A DNA stretch of 64,000 nucleotides, taken from Pseudomonas botevensis (GTDB lineage Bacteria; Pseudomonadota; Gammaproteobacteria; Pseudomonadales; Pseudomonadaceae). A model generated the notes under the pieces. The model searched no databases, was not told where the DNA came from, and saw nothing but the letters and a program-made list of their open reading frames with translations. Below, piece by piece: positions 46,550 through 56,600 of this stretch (positions are counted from its first letter, which is position 1; each line of letters begins with the position of its first letter). The position numbers were made by a program, and so were the translations under genes. Location: positions 24,039-88,038 of the forward strand of contig NZ_JAHTKI010000020.1 of NCBI RefSeq assembly GCF_019145475.1, written 5' to 3'.

Positions 46550-48049
46550 TTAAAGCGGTTGTTGATCGGTGGATGTCGAGGCCTCGCGGGCGGCCATTTT
46601 CTGCTCGAAGGCGCCGACAGAATTGCCGCCCAGCGCCACGAACAGGCGCACAGTGTCGAGGTAGCGCGCCGTCTTGACCTGGATCTGCCCGAGCAGCGCC
46701 TGCTCATAGGCGCGCTCGGCTTCCAGCACCTGAAGGATGCTGTTCTCGCCTTGGGCATAGGCCTGCTGGTTCAAGCGCAAGCTGGTTTCAGCGGCACGCA
46801 GGGCGTCGTCCTGAGCGAGGTTCTGCTCGGCGCCGTGGCTGATCGCCTGCAGGGTGTCCGCGACCTGCCCGAACGACTGAATCAGCGTTTGCTGGTAGCG
46901 GGCGAGGGAGGCGTTGTAGCCATCGACCGCCGCCTGGCGTTCAGCCTTGAGCGTGCCGCCGTTGAAGATCGGTGCGGTCAGCCCGGCAGCGAATCCCCAG
47001 AGCGCGGCGCCGCCATTTCCGGACGCCGCTTGCGCCAGCGAAGCGGACAGCTCGACATGCGGGTACAGATTGGCGGTCGCGACGCCGACCGCGGCGCTGG
47101 CGATGTGCAGTTCCGATTCGGCTTGCAGCACGTCCGGGCGGGTGTGGGCCATCTCCGAGGGCAGGCTGACCGCGATGTTCGACGGCAGGTTGAACTCGTC
47201 GAGGCTGAAGTCCGGTGCGATCCAGTCAGCCGGGCCTTTGCCGGCCAGGATCGACAGCGCATGCCGGGCCGCATCCCGCTGCTGGGCGAGGGGCGGCAGC
47301 AGCGTGCGATCCTGGGCGAGGCGGGTTTCGGCCAATGACACATCGATCTGGGTAGTCGTGCCGTGCTGCTGGGCCATCCGCACCAGATCGAGGTTCTTCG
47401 TGTCGTTCGCCAGCAGGGTTTCCACGGCCTTGATCTGCGCGTTGGCAGAGGCGAGCAGCAGTGCCTGACTGGCAACGTCGCCGGTCAGCGTCAGGTACGC
47501 GGCTTCGTAGCGATGGGTTTGCAGTTGGGTCAGCGCCTGTTGCTCTTCGACCAAGCGCTTGTTGCCGCCGAACACGTCCAGGTCGAACGCGACCCGTGGG
47601 CCAATGGCGTAGAAGTTGTTGGCGGTTGGCTGCGGCCCGTTATGCGTGCGCTGGCGCCCGGCCTGCGCGCCGAAATCCACCTGCGGGTACAACGCACCTT
47701 CCGCCGCTGCGACGGAGGAGGCGGCCTGGCGGATGGTCGCGTCGGCGGCCACCAGTTCGAGGTTGCCGTCGATGGCGCGGCGCACCACCTGATCGAGTTT
47801 CGGCGAACGGAACGCTGACCACCAGTCACCGTTCAGCCGTTTGCCGAGGTCGATGTGCTGATTGCCGGGCGTGGTTTCGGTCCCGAGTTGCTGCTCGGCC
47901 TGCCGGTCGTAATGCTGCGACTTGCTGGCGATATCGGGGCGCTGGAAATCGGGGCCGACGGTGCAGGCGGACAACAACACCAGTGCCGCCAACAGGGTGA
48001 TTTTCGTCGGCAACGCTGACCGACTGATGAAGCGCGTAGAAGATTTCAT
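46550..48049 (-). CDS. Outer-membrane efflux lipoprotein (OprM/NodT family)
   Basis: A 499-residue outer-membrane factor that forms the exit duct of a tripartite pump. A lipoprotein signal peptide ends LLSAC (lipobox), followed by TVGPDFQRP, a family hallmark, and two OEP repeats with long periplasmic helices. ATG 48049 is chosen because GGAGTCCGG precedes it. The preceding pump gene's stop lies 19 bases upstream of the start. Third gene of the HlyD/MFS/OMF/AKR operon. Confidence 0.92.
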   Translation of the reverse strand: MKSSTRFISRSALPTKITLLAALVLLSACTVGPDFQRPDIASKSQHYDRQAEQQLGTETTPGNQHIDLGKRLNGDWWSAFRSPKLDQVVRRAIDGNLELVAADATIRQAASSVAAAEGALYPQVDFGAQAGRQRTHNGPQPTANNFYAIGPRVAFDLDVFGGNKRLVEEQQALTQLQTHRYEAAYLTLTGDVASQALLLASANAQIKAVETLLANDTKNLDLVRMAQQHGTTTQIDVSLAETRLAQDRTLLPPLAQQRDAARHALSILAGKGPADWIAPDFSLDEFNLPSNIAVSLPSEMAHTRPDVLQAESELHIASAAVGVATANLYPHVELSASLAQAASGNGGAALWGFAAGLTAPIFNGGTLKAERQAAVDGYNASLARYQQTLIQSFGQVADTLQAISHGAEQNLAQDDALRAAETSLRLNQQAYAQGENSILQVLEAERAYEQALLGQIQVKTARYLDTVRLFVALGGNSVGAFEQKMAAREASTSTDQQPL

Positions 48050-48068
48050 GTTCCGGACTCCACGAAAA

Positions 48069-49544
48069 TTAGTTGGTCGCAACGGGTTTGCGCAGCAACA
48101 GCACCAGCGGGCTCACCACGAGCATCGCCGCCAGCAAAATCTTGAACTGACCCATCACCGCGATGAACGCCGCCTGGTGGGTGACCAGATGGTTGAGCCC
48201 CTCAAGCGCCGACAGCGAGGTTGGCAGCGCCTGGTGATAGGGCGTCAGGTTGCTGACCAGCGCCGAGTGCATCGCCTGGGTGTTGTTGAAGAAAAAGATC
48301 TGCACCACCGCCACGCCGAGCGTGCTGCCGTAGACGCGGATCAGGTTGAAAATGCCGGTGGCTTCGGGGCGCAGCTTCGGATCGAGCGTGCTGAACGCGA
48401 CCTTGCTCAGGGCCGGCATCAAGATGCCCAGGCCAACCCCCTGAATGAATCCGGTGATCGCCACGGGCGTCCAGTCCATCAGCGGCGAGTAACCGAGCAT
48501 CAACCAGTTGGCGTACGCCACCAGCGCCACGCCGAGGGCCACGAACAGCCGTGGATCGATCCACGCCGGTGCCCGACCCATCAGCAGGAACGCGCCCACC
48601 AGAGCGACGCCGCGCGGAGCGGTCATGAAGCCGGTGGTGTCCGGCGGATAACCGAGGATTTCATCGAGCATCGGTGAGGTCAGGGCCATGGTCGACAGCA
48701 GCACGAAACCGAAGGCAAAGAAGATCGCGGTCGAGCACAGGAAGTTGCGGTCGGCGAACAAACCCTTGTTGATGAAGTGCGCCTTGCGGGTCAGCACATG
48801 GACGCTGAACAGGTACAATCCCAGTCCGCAGACCAGCGCTTCGATCCAGATTTCCGGTGAGTCGAACCAGTCCATGCGCGCGCCCCGGTCGAGGAGCATT
48901 TGCAGGCCGATCATGCCCAGGGTGAAGCTGCCGAAACCGAAGAAGTCGAACGACGGGCGCGGATCGGCTTTTTTCTCGGCGAGCAGCAGGCTGACCACCA
49001 TGAAGATGTACGCGGTCAGCGGCAGGCTGAGGTGGAACATCGGCCGCCAGTCGAAATACTCGCAGATCCAGCCGCCGAGACTCGGGCCGCTGACGATGCC
49101 CAGCAGCACCAGTGCGGTCCATTTCGGCGCGAAGGCCGGGCGATGCTCGACGGGCAGCGTTTCCACGGCAATCGCCATCGACAGCGGCGCCAGAACGCCG
49201 GCCGCCAGGCCTTGCAGGACACGCGCACCGATGAACTCCAGCGGCGTAGCGGCCAGGGTGCCGAGCCACAGACCGAGGGCGAACAGGGCGAGCGCGCTCT
49301 GGTAGACACGCTTCAGGCCAAAGCGTCCGGCCAGCCACTGCGCCACCGGTGTGGTGATCGCGCTGGCAGCCAGGTAGGCGGTGAAAATCCACCCGGCCTG
49401 GTCGTCGGTCATCGACAGGCTGCCCTGAATCAGACGCAACGCAGCGTTCGGCAACGGCAGATTGGCCGACTGCATGTATGTGGCGAGCAGGGCGACCAGG
49501 CGCAACGAGCGCGCATCGGCCGCCGTGGCGGTGTGGGTGTTCAT
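48069..49544 (-). CDS. MFS multidrug transporter, DHA2/EmrB-like
   Basis: A 491-residue inner-membrane drug:proton antiporter with about 14 predicted helices. The first cytoplasmic loop carries the MFS signature (AGRFGLKRVYQSALALFALG) and helix 5 a motif-C-like LLGIVSGPSLGGWI. It pairs with the adaptor gene, sharing the overlap TGATG. The ATG at 49544 is one codon inside the longest frame. Substrates are not predictable; the TetR neighbour may respond to them. Confidence 0.92.
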   Translation of the reverse strand: MNTHTATAADARSLRLVALLATYMQSANLPLPNAALRLIQGSLSMTDDQAGWIFTAYLAASAITTPVAQWLAGRFGLKRVYQSALALFALGLWLGTLAATPLEFIGARVLQGLAAGVLAPLSMAIAVETLPVEHRPAFAPKWTALVLLGIVSGPSLGGWICEYFDWRPMFHLSLPLTAYIFMVVSLLLAEKKADPRPSFDFFGFGSFTLGMIGLQMLLDRGARMDWFDSPEIWIEALVCGLGLYLFSVHVLTRKAHFINKGLFADRNFLCSTAIFFAFGFVLLSTMALTSPMLDEILGYPPDTTGFMTAPRGVALVGAFLLMGRAPAWIDPRLFVALGVALVAYANWLMLGYSPLMDWTPVAITGFIQGVGLGILMPALSKVAFSTLDPKLRPEATGIFNLIRVYGSTLGVAVVQIFFFNNTQAMHSALVSNLTPYHQALPTSLSALEGLNHLVTHQAAFIAVMGQFKILLAAMLVVSPLVLLLRKPVATN

Positions 49545-50680
49545 CACGAGTCACCTGCGGTCAGCAACGACTTGAGCGGATGCCACCATGGCGTGCGATG
49601 CCCGGTGTCGATGGTGACCGTGGCGCTGGTGCCGGAGAACAACTGCACCGTTGGATCGAGTTCGTCCAGCTCGAGTCGCACCGGAACCCGCTGCACCACT
49701 TTTACCCAGTTGCCGGTGGCGTTTTCCGGCGGCAGCAGGGCGAAGTCGGAACCGGCACCGGGGCTCATGCTGGTCACGTGCGCCTTGAACCGGCGATCCG
49801 GGTAGGTATCGATGGCGATGGTCGCGGTCTGTCCGGGGCGCATGTGGGTGAGCTGGGTCTCGCGGAAGTTGGCTTCGACCCAGATGTCCCGCTGGGAGAT
49901 CAGCGCAAAGGCGGGCGCGCCGTTGTTGACGTAGTTGCCAACCTGCAAGTCATCGACTTTGGCGACGATGCCGTCGTCCGGCGCCCTGACCGTCGCGTAG
50001 GACAGGTAGAGCCTGGCTTCGTCGAGCTGAGCCCTGGCCTCGCGCACGGTTGGATGATTGTCGATCGCGATGTCCGGATCGCCATTCAACGCGACGACGG
50101 TGCTGGCGATCTGTTGTTCGATTGCAGCGATGTGCTGCCGCGAGACTTTGAGGTCGGTTTCCGCACGCTCGTAAATCGCCTTCGAGACGAACTCGGTGGC
50201 GACCAGCGCTTTCTTGCGGGCGAACTCTTTCTGGTCGTAATCCGCCGACGCTTTTGCCGATTGCAGCTCGGCCTGTTGCTGGCGGTAGCTGGCCTTGAGG
50301 CCGTCGATACGCAAGCGGGCGTTGCCCAGTTGCGCTTCGGCGCGGTCGACGGCGATCTGCAACGGGGCAGGATCGATGCGGAACAGGATCTGACCCTTGT
50401 GCACCGGCTGGTTGTCCTCGACGGCGATCTCGACTACTTGTCCGGAAATCCGCGCGTTGATCGAGGCCTTGGCCACCCGGGCGTAGGCGTTATCGGTGGA
50501 AACGAATGGCTCGTTGGCCAGGTAATGGCTGTAGCCGACGGCGGCAAAAAATGCCGGGACGCCGGCCATCAGCAGCGGTCGCAGTTTCTGCCTGAGGGGC
50601 TTTTTCGGCGGTGCGTCGGCCAGGGTTGGGCCGGGGTGTGGGTTGGCTTTTGTCGCTGAGAGATCGAAGGGCTGGGTCAT
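49544..50680 (-). CDS. HlyD/EmrA-family membrane fusion protein
   Basis: A 378-residue periplasmic adaptor linking the MFS pump to the outer-membrane factor. One N-terminal helix (LLMAGVPAFFAAVGYSHYLA, ~36-55) anchors it; a biotinyl-lipoyl-like domain (ISGQVVEIAVEDNQPVHKGQ, ~78-97), an alpha-helical hairpin (~110-210) and a beta-barrel domain follow. ATG 50680 is supported by AGGTGGA upstream; the longer frame to 50740 is not needed. First gene of the operon, divergent from the TetR gene. Confidence 0.92.
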   Translation of the reverse strand: MTQPFDLSATKANPHPGPTLADAPPKKPLRQKLRPLLMAGVPAFFAAVGYSHYLANEPFVSTDNAYARVAKASINARISGQVVEIAVEDNQPVHKGQILFRIDPAPLQIAVDRAEAQLGNARLRIDGLKASYRQQQAELQSAKASADYDQKEFARKKALVATEFVSKAIYERAETDLKVSRQHIAAIEQQIASTVVALNGDPDIAIDNHPTVREARAQLDEARLYLSYATVRAPDDGIVAKVDDLQVGNYVNNGAPAFALISQRDIWVEANFRETQLTHMRPGQTATIAIDTYPDRRFKAHVTSMSPGAGSDFALLPPENATGNWVKVVQRVPVRLELDELDPTVQLFSGTSATVTIDTGHRTPWWHPLKSLLTAGDS

Positions 50681-50850
50681 GATCAAATCCACCTGTAACC
50701 GGGAAATCGGGCCGACCTGTGCAAGCGGCCCGGACGTCATTCATTGCGGTGAAAAAACAAGCCGAGTGCGGTGGTGGAGGATTGCTCCGCTGCCGCTGTT
50801 TCGTCGTCGCCAGACCCGGTTCGAGCTCCGCTACAACAAACCTGCCTATC

Positions 50851-50869
50851 AAGGAATTTTTGATTCCTT
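50851..50869. promoter_or_regulatory. Palindromic operator candidate between efflux operon and TetR gene
   Basis: AAGGAAT (50851-50857), five-base centre, ATTCCTT (50863-50869): a perfect 7+7 inverted repeat in the divergent intergenic region, 63 bases before the TetR start. Its size and position fit a TetR dimer site controlling both genes. Confidence 0.6.
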
Positions 50870-50931
50870 AATTTTGTGCGATGGTGTAAGAATATGAGCG
50901 ACCCCACTTTCCTGCAAGGATTAAATGCGAG

Positions 50932-51555
50932 ATGGCACAAAATAAACCGACAGAAGGAAAAGGCCGCGGCCGCCCGCGTGCCTACGATCCGCAAACCGCG
51001 TTGCAACAGGCGCTCGGGGTGTTCTGGAATACCGGCTACTCCGCCGCTTCGCTGGACAGCATCGCCAGCGCGGCCGGGATGAACCGTCCCAGCCTGTATG
51101 CCGCGTTCGGTGATAAACATGCGCTGTACATCAAGGCGCTCGACCAATATTGGGAAACCGCCCACGCCGCCATGCAGGCTGTGTTGAAAGACAGCAGCCT
51201 GACCCTGGAGCAGGCGCTGACCGGGTTTTACGAAGGCCAGTTGGCGATCTATTTCTCGGGTGACGGCCAGCCGCGCGGCTGTTTTGCAATCGGCACGGCG
51301 ACCACCGAAGCGGTCGAGGATCCGGAGATTCGCCAGGTGCTGTCCTTGCGGCTCAGCCAGCTCGATGCTGATTTGCAAACGCGTCTGCAACTGGCGATCG
51401 ACGCCGGCGAGCTGAAAGCCGATGCCGACCTCGCCGCGCTGGCGGTGCTCGCGTCGTCCCTTTTGCACAGCATTTCGATCCGCGCACGGGCCGGTAAGTC
51501 CCGCGAGGAGCTGGCAGCACTGGCGCGCAGCGCCGTCAGCGTCATCTGTGGGTGA
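50932..51555 (+). CDS. TetR/AcrR-family repressor of the divergent efflux operon
   Basis: A 207-residue TetR regulator. The N-terminal helix-turn-helix spans ~20-62 (SAASLDSIASAAGMNRPSLY), and a TetR C-terminal ligand domain follows. AAGGA lies about 10 bases before the ATG. By position it should repress the EmrAB-OprM-like operon and itself through the nearby palindrome, releasing on ligand binding. Its stop overlaps the mug start. Confidence 0.92.
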   Translation: MAQNKPTEGKGRGRPRAYDPQTALQQALGVFWNTGYSAASLDSIASAAGMNRPSLYAAFGDKHALYIKALDQYWETAHAAMQAVLKDSSLTLEQALTGFYEGQLAIYFSGDGQPRGCFAIGTATTEAVEDPEIRQVLSLRLSQLDADLQTRLQLAIDAGELKADADLAALAVLASSLLHSISIRARAGKSREELAALARSAVSVICG

Positions 51556-52067
51556 TGGCGTCCATGGCAGCGCTTGAAGACATTCTGGCGGACGGTCTGT
51601 CGGTGGTTTTCTGCGGGATCAACCCCGGACTGCTCGCAGCGGAGCAGGGACATCACTTTGCCGGACGGGGTAATCGCTTCTGGCGCACGCTGCATCTGGC
51701 CGGGTTCACGTCGCAGGAAGTGCGGCCGGAAGAGGATCGGTCAATCCTGCAATACGGCTGCGGATTGACCGCCGTGGTGGAACGACCGACCGCGCGAGCG
51801 GATCAGTTATCGGCGAATGAATTCACAGCGGCGGCCGCGAGCTTCGAGCACAAGATCGCCCGCTGTGCGCCGCGCTTTGTGGCATTTCTGGGTAAGGCGG
51901 CGTATGCCGGATTGTCCGGGCAGAAAGTGCTCCAGTGGGGGCCTCAGGCGCAGACGTTTGGCGGTGCGCAGGTGTGGATTCTGCCCAATCCCAGTGGGCG
52001 TAATCTGGCGTTCAATCTGGAGCAACTGGTGGCGGCGTATCGAGCGCTTTATCTGGCGACGAACTGA
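51555..52067 (+). CDS. mug: G/U mismatch-specific DNA glycosylase
   Basis: A 170-residue base-excision-repair enzyme of the uracil-DNA glycosylase superfamily that removes U or T mispaired with G. The catalytic-site motif CGINPGL appears near residue 20, followed by HHFAGRGNRFW, and the second active-site loop is NPSG near residue 147. The ATG shares a base with the TetR stop (TGATG); a second ATG lies three codons later. Housekeeping gene, probably co-transcribed with the TetR gene by chance. Confidence 0.92.
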   Translation: MASMAALEDILADGLSVVFCGINPGLLAAEQGHHFAGRGNRFWRTLHLAGFTSQEVRPEEDRSILQYGCGLTAVVERPTARADQLSANEFTAAAASFEHKIARCAPRFVAFLGKAAYAGLSGQKVLQWGPQAQTFGGAQVWILPNPSGRNLAFNLEQLVAAYRALYLATN

Positions 52068-52155
52068 AGCAAGCGCCGTGGACGGCAAATGCCTCGGGCC
52101 GGCGGCTCATCCAGGGATGATTCCGCCGGGGCTCGCTCAGGGCGACCTTGCGACG

Positions 52156-53661
52156 CTACGCAACATCAAACTCAACCCACGTCCGCCGCTGGTCGCCGCC
52201 CTTGCCCACGAACCCCACCCGAACCGCCTGAATGGACCCGGACGGTGTCGCGAAGGGCGCCTGGCCTGCCAGCAGTTTCGGGTCGTCAGCGCGAATGACG
52301 CGCGGGCCGCACTGGGCATCCAGTGCCGTCAGGAGCGAGTGATACGGCATTTCGCCCCAATGCACATTCTCCGCGTCGGCCTTGTTCGTGGGGATGAAGG
52401 CGGTGAGGTCCTTGCTCGTCATCAGCTCAAGGCCTTTGGCCTTGGCCGTCGCGTTCTCGCTGCCGTGATGGCCGACCTTGTAGTAGACGGTTCGGTTCAG
52501 CAGGTCCGGGCCGGTCACGGTGATTTCTTCCGACATCTTCCAGTTCGCGTCCTGCCAGCTCAGCCAGTTGCCAATCTGCGCGTCGGCGGCGAAGAGGAAA
52601 ACCCGGCCGGTGTCGACGATCTCGAAGGCGAGCACCAGGCTGGTGTTGTTGATCTTGTTGTCGAGTTGCATCGCCAGTGAGCCGGCGGAGCTGAGCCAGT
52701 CGTAGTCGATCCGCCGCCACGCCTGATTGGTCTCGTTGGCGTCGGTGGTGCGCACGCGTTTTTTCGAGGCGATCAGTGGCGCCCGCTCACTCGGGCCGTA
52801 GTAGTGCAAGTACGCGAATTCGGCAGGCCCCTTGGGCGGCTTGACCACACGCGAGATGCCGTTGAGTGGAGTGCCCAGGCTGGGGTCGAACGGTGCTGTC
52901 AGGTCGGTGAAGTCGCTAGTGGAGGCCGCTGCGGCGAACGCGCTGGAGAGCGTGTCGGCAATGCGCAGGCCGTTTTCGTCGCTGGACATCGCGTAGCGCT
53001 CGCCCACGCGGTCCACGATGTTGAAATAGTCCGGGTTGCGCGACGGCGCGAGAACGTAGGCACGTATCGCGCAGGCGCTGGGAATGTCGAGCGGCGCTTG
53101 CGCGGGCTCCAGGTATTTGATGGCTTTTTTGGCGAGCCCGGCAGCCGTATCTCGCATGCCGCGTACCGTTTCGCCCTGGGCGCCGAAGCTGAATGCCAGG
53201 AGTTCGTCGATGCCTTCGCGCAGCGGTGCGGCCGACTTTGCCTCGTCCAGGTGCGCCACACCATGCAACTGGCGGCTGGCGCCTGAGAGCGCACTCAGTG
53301 CCTGCTGCTTGAATTTGTCGAGCTTTTGCGCGTCGGGATCGGTCGGCGACTCCGTCCAGGCCATCCACACTTCGTCGATATGGAAATCGGCAAACCGGTT
53401 CGCCGAGGCCCTGAACGCGGAGATGTGGTCAGTGTGCTCGTGGGTCAGCACCAGCACATCGATTTGACCCTTGGTCACCGCAAAAACGTCGGCGACGATG
53501 TCGTCGATGATTTGCGACCCGCCCTTGATCGAGGTGTGAATCCCGCAATCGATGAGCATCCAGTAAGGGTTGCCGTCGGCTTTCTCGAAACGCAGCAAAT
53601 GGCAGTCACCAATGCCTTGGCAATAGTGGCGAATGGTGAAGCCCGGGTTCTTATTGGGCAT
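52156..53661 (-). CDS. ComEC-like metallo-beta-lactamase-fold hydrolase paired with a dual protease
   Basis: A 501-residue metallohydrolase. The zinc motif THEHTDH (His74, His76, Asp78, His79) is followed by an AADAQIGNW stretch supplying a bridging Asp and by YKVGHHGSENA, a signature I associate with the ComEC-type MBL branch, some members of which cut DNA. No signal peptide or membrane helix, so it should be cytoplasmic. GGAGG stands eight bases before ATG 53661; the longer frame to 53799 only reads the end of the upstream gene. Its start overlaps the protease gene by 11 bases, so the two are translationally coupled and presumably work together. Nuclease versus other phosphoesterase activity is open. 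Confidence 0.85.
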   Translation of the reverse strand: MPNKNPGFTIRHYCQGIGDCHLLRFEKADGNPYWMLIDCGIHTSIKGGSQIIDDIVADVFAVTKGQIDVLVLTHEHTDHISAFRASANRFADFHIDEVWMAWTESPTDPDAQKLDKFKQQALSALSGASRQLHGVAHLDEAKSAAPLREGIDELLAFSFGAQGETVRGMRDTAAGLAKKAIKYLEPAQAPLDIPSACAIRAYVLAPSRNPDYFNIVDRVGERYAMSSDENGLRIADTLSSAFAAAASTSDFTDLTAPFDPSLGTPLNGISRVVKPPKGPAEFAYLHYYGPSERAPLIASKKRVRTTDANETNQAWRRIDYDWLSSAGSLAMQLDNKINNTSLVLAFEIVDTGRVFLFAADAQIGNWLSWQDANWKMSEEITVTGPDLLNRTVYYKVGHHGSENATAKAKGLELMTSKDLTAFIPTNKADAENVHWGEMPYHSLLTALDAQCGPRVIRADDPKLLAGQAPFATPSGSIQAVRVGFVGKGGDQRRTWVEFDVA

Positions 53662-56600
53662 GGCCGAACCCTCCGTTGTGTGAGTGCAGGAGCGCGAACG
53701 GCTCGCTCGGGGTGGTCGCAAAGTAGAGCGCTTGCAGTGCCCCCATGGAACCGCTGGACGCCTGCTGCCGTTGCCGGGCCAGGCGGCTGTCGCTGCCACT
53801 GTTCTTGACGATGGCGTAACGGACTTCGCAATCGTTCTTGCGCGGATCGAGAATCAGCGTCGTGCCGCCCCTGAACCACATCTGCGGGCCGCCAGGGTCA
53901 TTCGGGTCAACCGGGACGCGACGGCGTTGCAGGATCGTCGCCACCACCTCGATCTGGAAGCCGCCATCGGGCGTCACACGGCGCGCCGGGCGAACGCTGG
54001 GCACGTCGAAGGTGGTTTCGCCGGGGGCTGCGGGACCCACAATCACCCCATCCGAGGAGTATTTCGGCACATCGGGAAGCAGGCCGAACTCCACGCACAG
54101 TTCCGGGTTCTTTTTCAGCAGATCCGAGAGACGTCTCCACAGTTTCCAGCGATTTTCTTCGTTGAGCCTCTGGACGGCCTCGCGATCAAGCTTGAGATCC
54201 CAGCCAAAGTCGAGGTCTGCCACCAATCCCGCCAGCCACTGCGGTTTTGAATTGACCAGCGTGCCCCAAGCCAGCGATTCCTCCGACACCGTGCGCACGT
54301 CGCGCGGCAGCAGATTGCGTTTGCGGAAAGCGTCCATGAAGGCGACGCGGTAGTGGAATCGGTCCACGGCGACCAGGTCGATATCGGCGGTGATGAGCGC
54401 GCGCAGATACTCGCCAAACGTGATATCGACAGCGGGGCAGTAATCCAGCGCGCGAATGCAGATGCGCAGCACATGGCGGGCAGTCTTGCAGGTTTCCTCC
54501 GTCAGCCGTTCCACCAGGTCATGGGGCAGGGCGCCCTTGGGCAGCAGACCGGTGCCGTTGGTGGCGATACGGATAAGATCGGCGGTGCGGCGGTCGACGA
54601 TGCTGAGGAACGCCTCGTACACCGCCGACACCAGGATCGAGCCTCGGTCGTGCATTTCCATGTCGTCGGGATACTTGGGCTTCGGGCCTTTGGCGAGATA
54701 GTCGCGCAACGGGCCGCCACGGTTGGTGCCCTCGCCGAACTGTTTGGCCAACGCGCCGAGCAGGCGGGCGGCGTCCATCACCCCATGCGCCTGACGCACC
54801 TGAAAACGCACCAGCTCGGGAATCGAGAAGTGCTGGAAAAGCGCCACGATGTCGGCGAAGGCCTCGTGGAAGGCAGGCACGTCCGGGTTCGAAGCATCCT
54901 GGAAGCGACGGTGCAAGCCGTCCAGCAGCGCGTGGGACATTTCGTGGGCAATGATGTCGCTGGACAGGCACGAGAACACCATCGTGCCGCCGGGCGTGGC
55001 ACCGGTCGGGTCGGCCTGCGACTGGAAGTAGCCGAACAGCAGCGCCACTTTGTCCGGGCTGTAATAGGCGTTGTCGGTGCGCAGGGCATGGGGGTAGATG
55101 CGCAAGCGCCGCACCGTGTAAGGCTTGAACTCCACCTGGCCCTTGCTGTTGGTAGATGTTGCCCAACGTGCGGCCCAGAGCACCCGCCGGCCAAGGGCTT
55201 CCTCGAAGTTCTTGATGGTCTTCATGGCCACCGCGTAGACCATCTGCTGATGGAATTCCGGATTGCCTTCGGAGGGCGGCCATCCATCTTGAGCCAACAG
55301 TTTTGGCTCGTTGAGGTTGACCGGATCGTAGAGACGATTGGACGCCGGATCGACATCGACGATCTCAAGGTACTCGCCGACCGGGCCGGGCTTGAGGTCT
55401 TCCTCCCACGGGACGTTGATGACCGTCTCGTTGATCTCCACAGAACTCAATGTCTTGGCGATGGAGGGGTCCAGTGCGTACACCCGCAAGCGTCGCGGCG
55501 GCGTGGGCAGCACTTTGGCCTTGCGTTCGATTTGAGATCCCGAGGGAATCGCCGCAGGCCCGACGCCTGCGGCGGCCTGCTTGCGACCCAGTTGCTGCTC
55601 GAGGAAGGCCTTCAACGGCGCCGAAGGATTGCCCGAGTCGAGTGCCGCTTCCAGATAGCGGCTGCGCAGGGACGCCGCCACGCCGGTGGCGGCGTCGTTG
55701 TCCGGGATCGCCTCGTCCACCTGTCGATTGATCTGTGCCATCTGGGTCAATTCAAGCGCAAACATTTCCAGTGTCGCCGGCGTCTGTCCAGCGGCGAGAC
55801 TGACACCGCCGACGCCGAAGATCAGGTTGATCCAGCCCCAGCTGGGTTCGGCTTTTGAAGTCTTCTTGAGATCAGCGACGGCAGGGGGCGCGATCTGCAG
55901 CAATGCGTCGGCCTGTAGCACCCCTCGTCCAATTTTTTCGAGCGTTTCACCTTTGCCCATGACCGCCGTCGTTTGTCGCGCAGACTGAAACAGCGCCCAA
56001 CGCGCAGCCTCGACACGCATCCACGGCTCGGGGTACGCCGCGAGGGCCTGAGCATGTTTGGCCATCCACAGCGCGACGGCAGCGGCCAGTTGTGGGGTGG
56101 CCGATGAGGTGCCCGCGCCGTCCATGCTGACGAGTTTGCCGCACCCGAACTCCGCCCACGGCACGTTGGGCGTGAAGGCGCCCATTGCCGTCTGCATTTT
56201 CGACGCTGGCCCATAGTTGCCTTGCATGGTGCCAAGGTTAAGTCCGGCGTAGGCCCGGCCGTCAGCCATCACGCCGCAGGCTGCAAGGACACGCTGGAAG
56301 CGTGCCGGGAACACGATGGAACCCGGGGTCGGCAGCTTGGCGTAGTTGTTGCCTGCTGCGGTGACCATGAACAGGCCACGCTCATAGGCCAGATTGACCG
56401 CGTCGGCGAGGGCGCGAGACGTCAGGCCGCCCATGCTCATCGACAGTACATGCGCGCCCTGATCCACCGCGTACTGGAAGCCCTGAACCATGGTGCTGGT
56501 CGAGAATCGCACCACCCAGTCGGCAATGCGTATCGGGATCACCGTCGCGTGAGGGGCGCCACCGACGAAGCCGCTGAAGCCTTTTCCGGCCGGAACGTTG

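Noticed and set aside
45671..47338. 555-codon plus-strand frame over the reductase and outer-membrane factor genes
   Set aside because: Antisense to two genes with complete catalytic and lipoprotein motifs; product is Arg/Gly-rich and featureless.
54353..55858. 501-codon plus-strand frame over the dual protease gene
   Set aside because: Antisense shadow; the minus strand has intact active-site motifs in the same interval.
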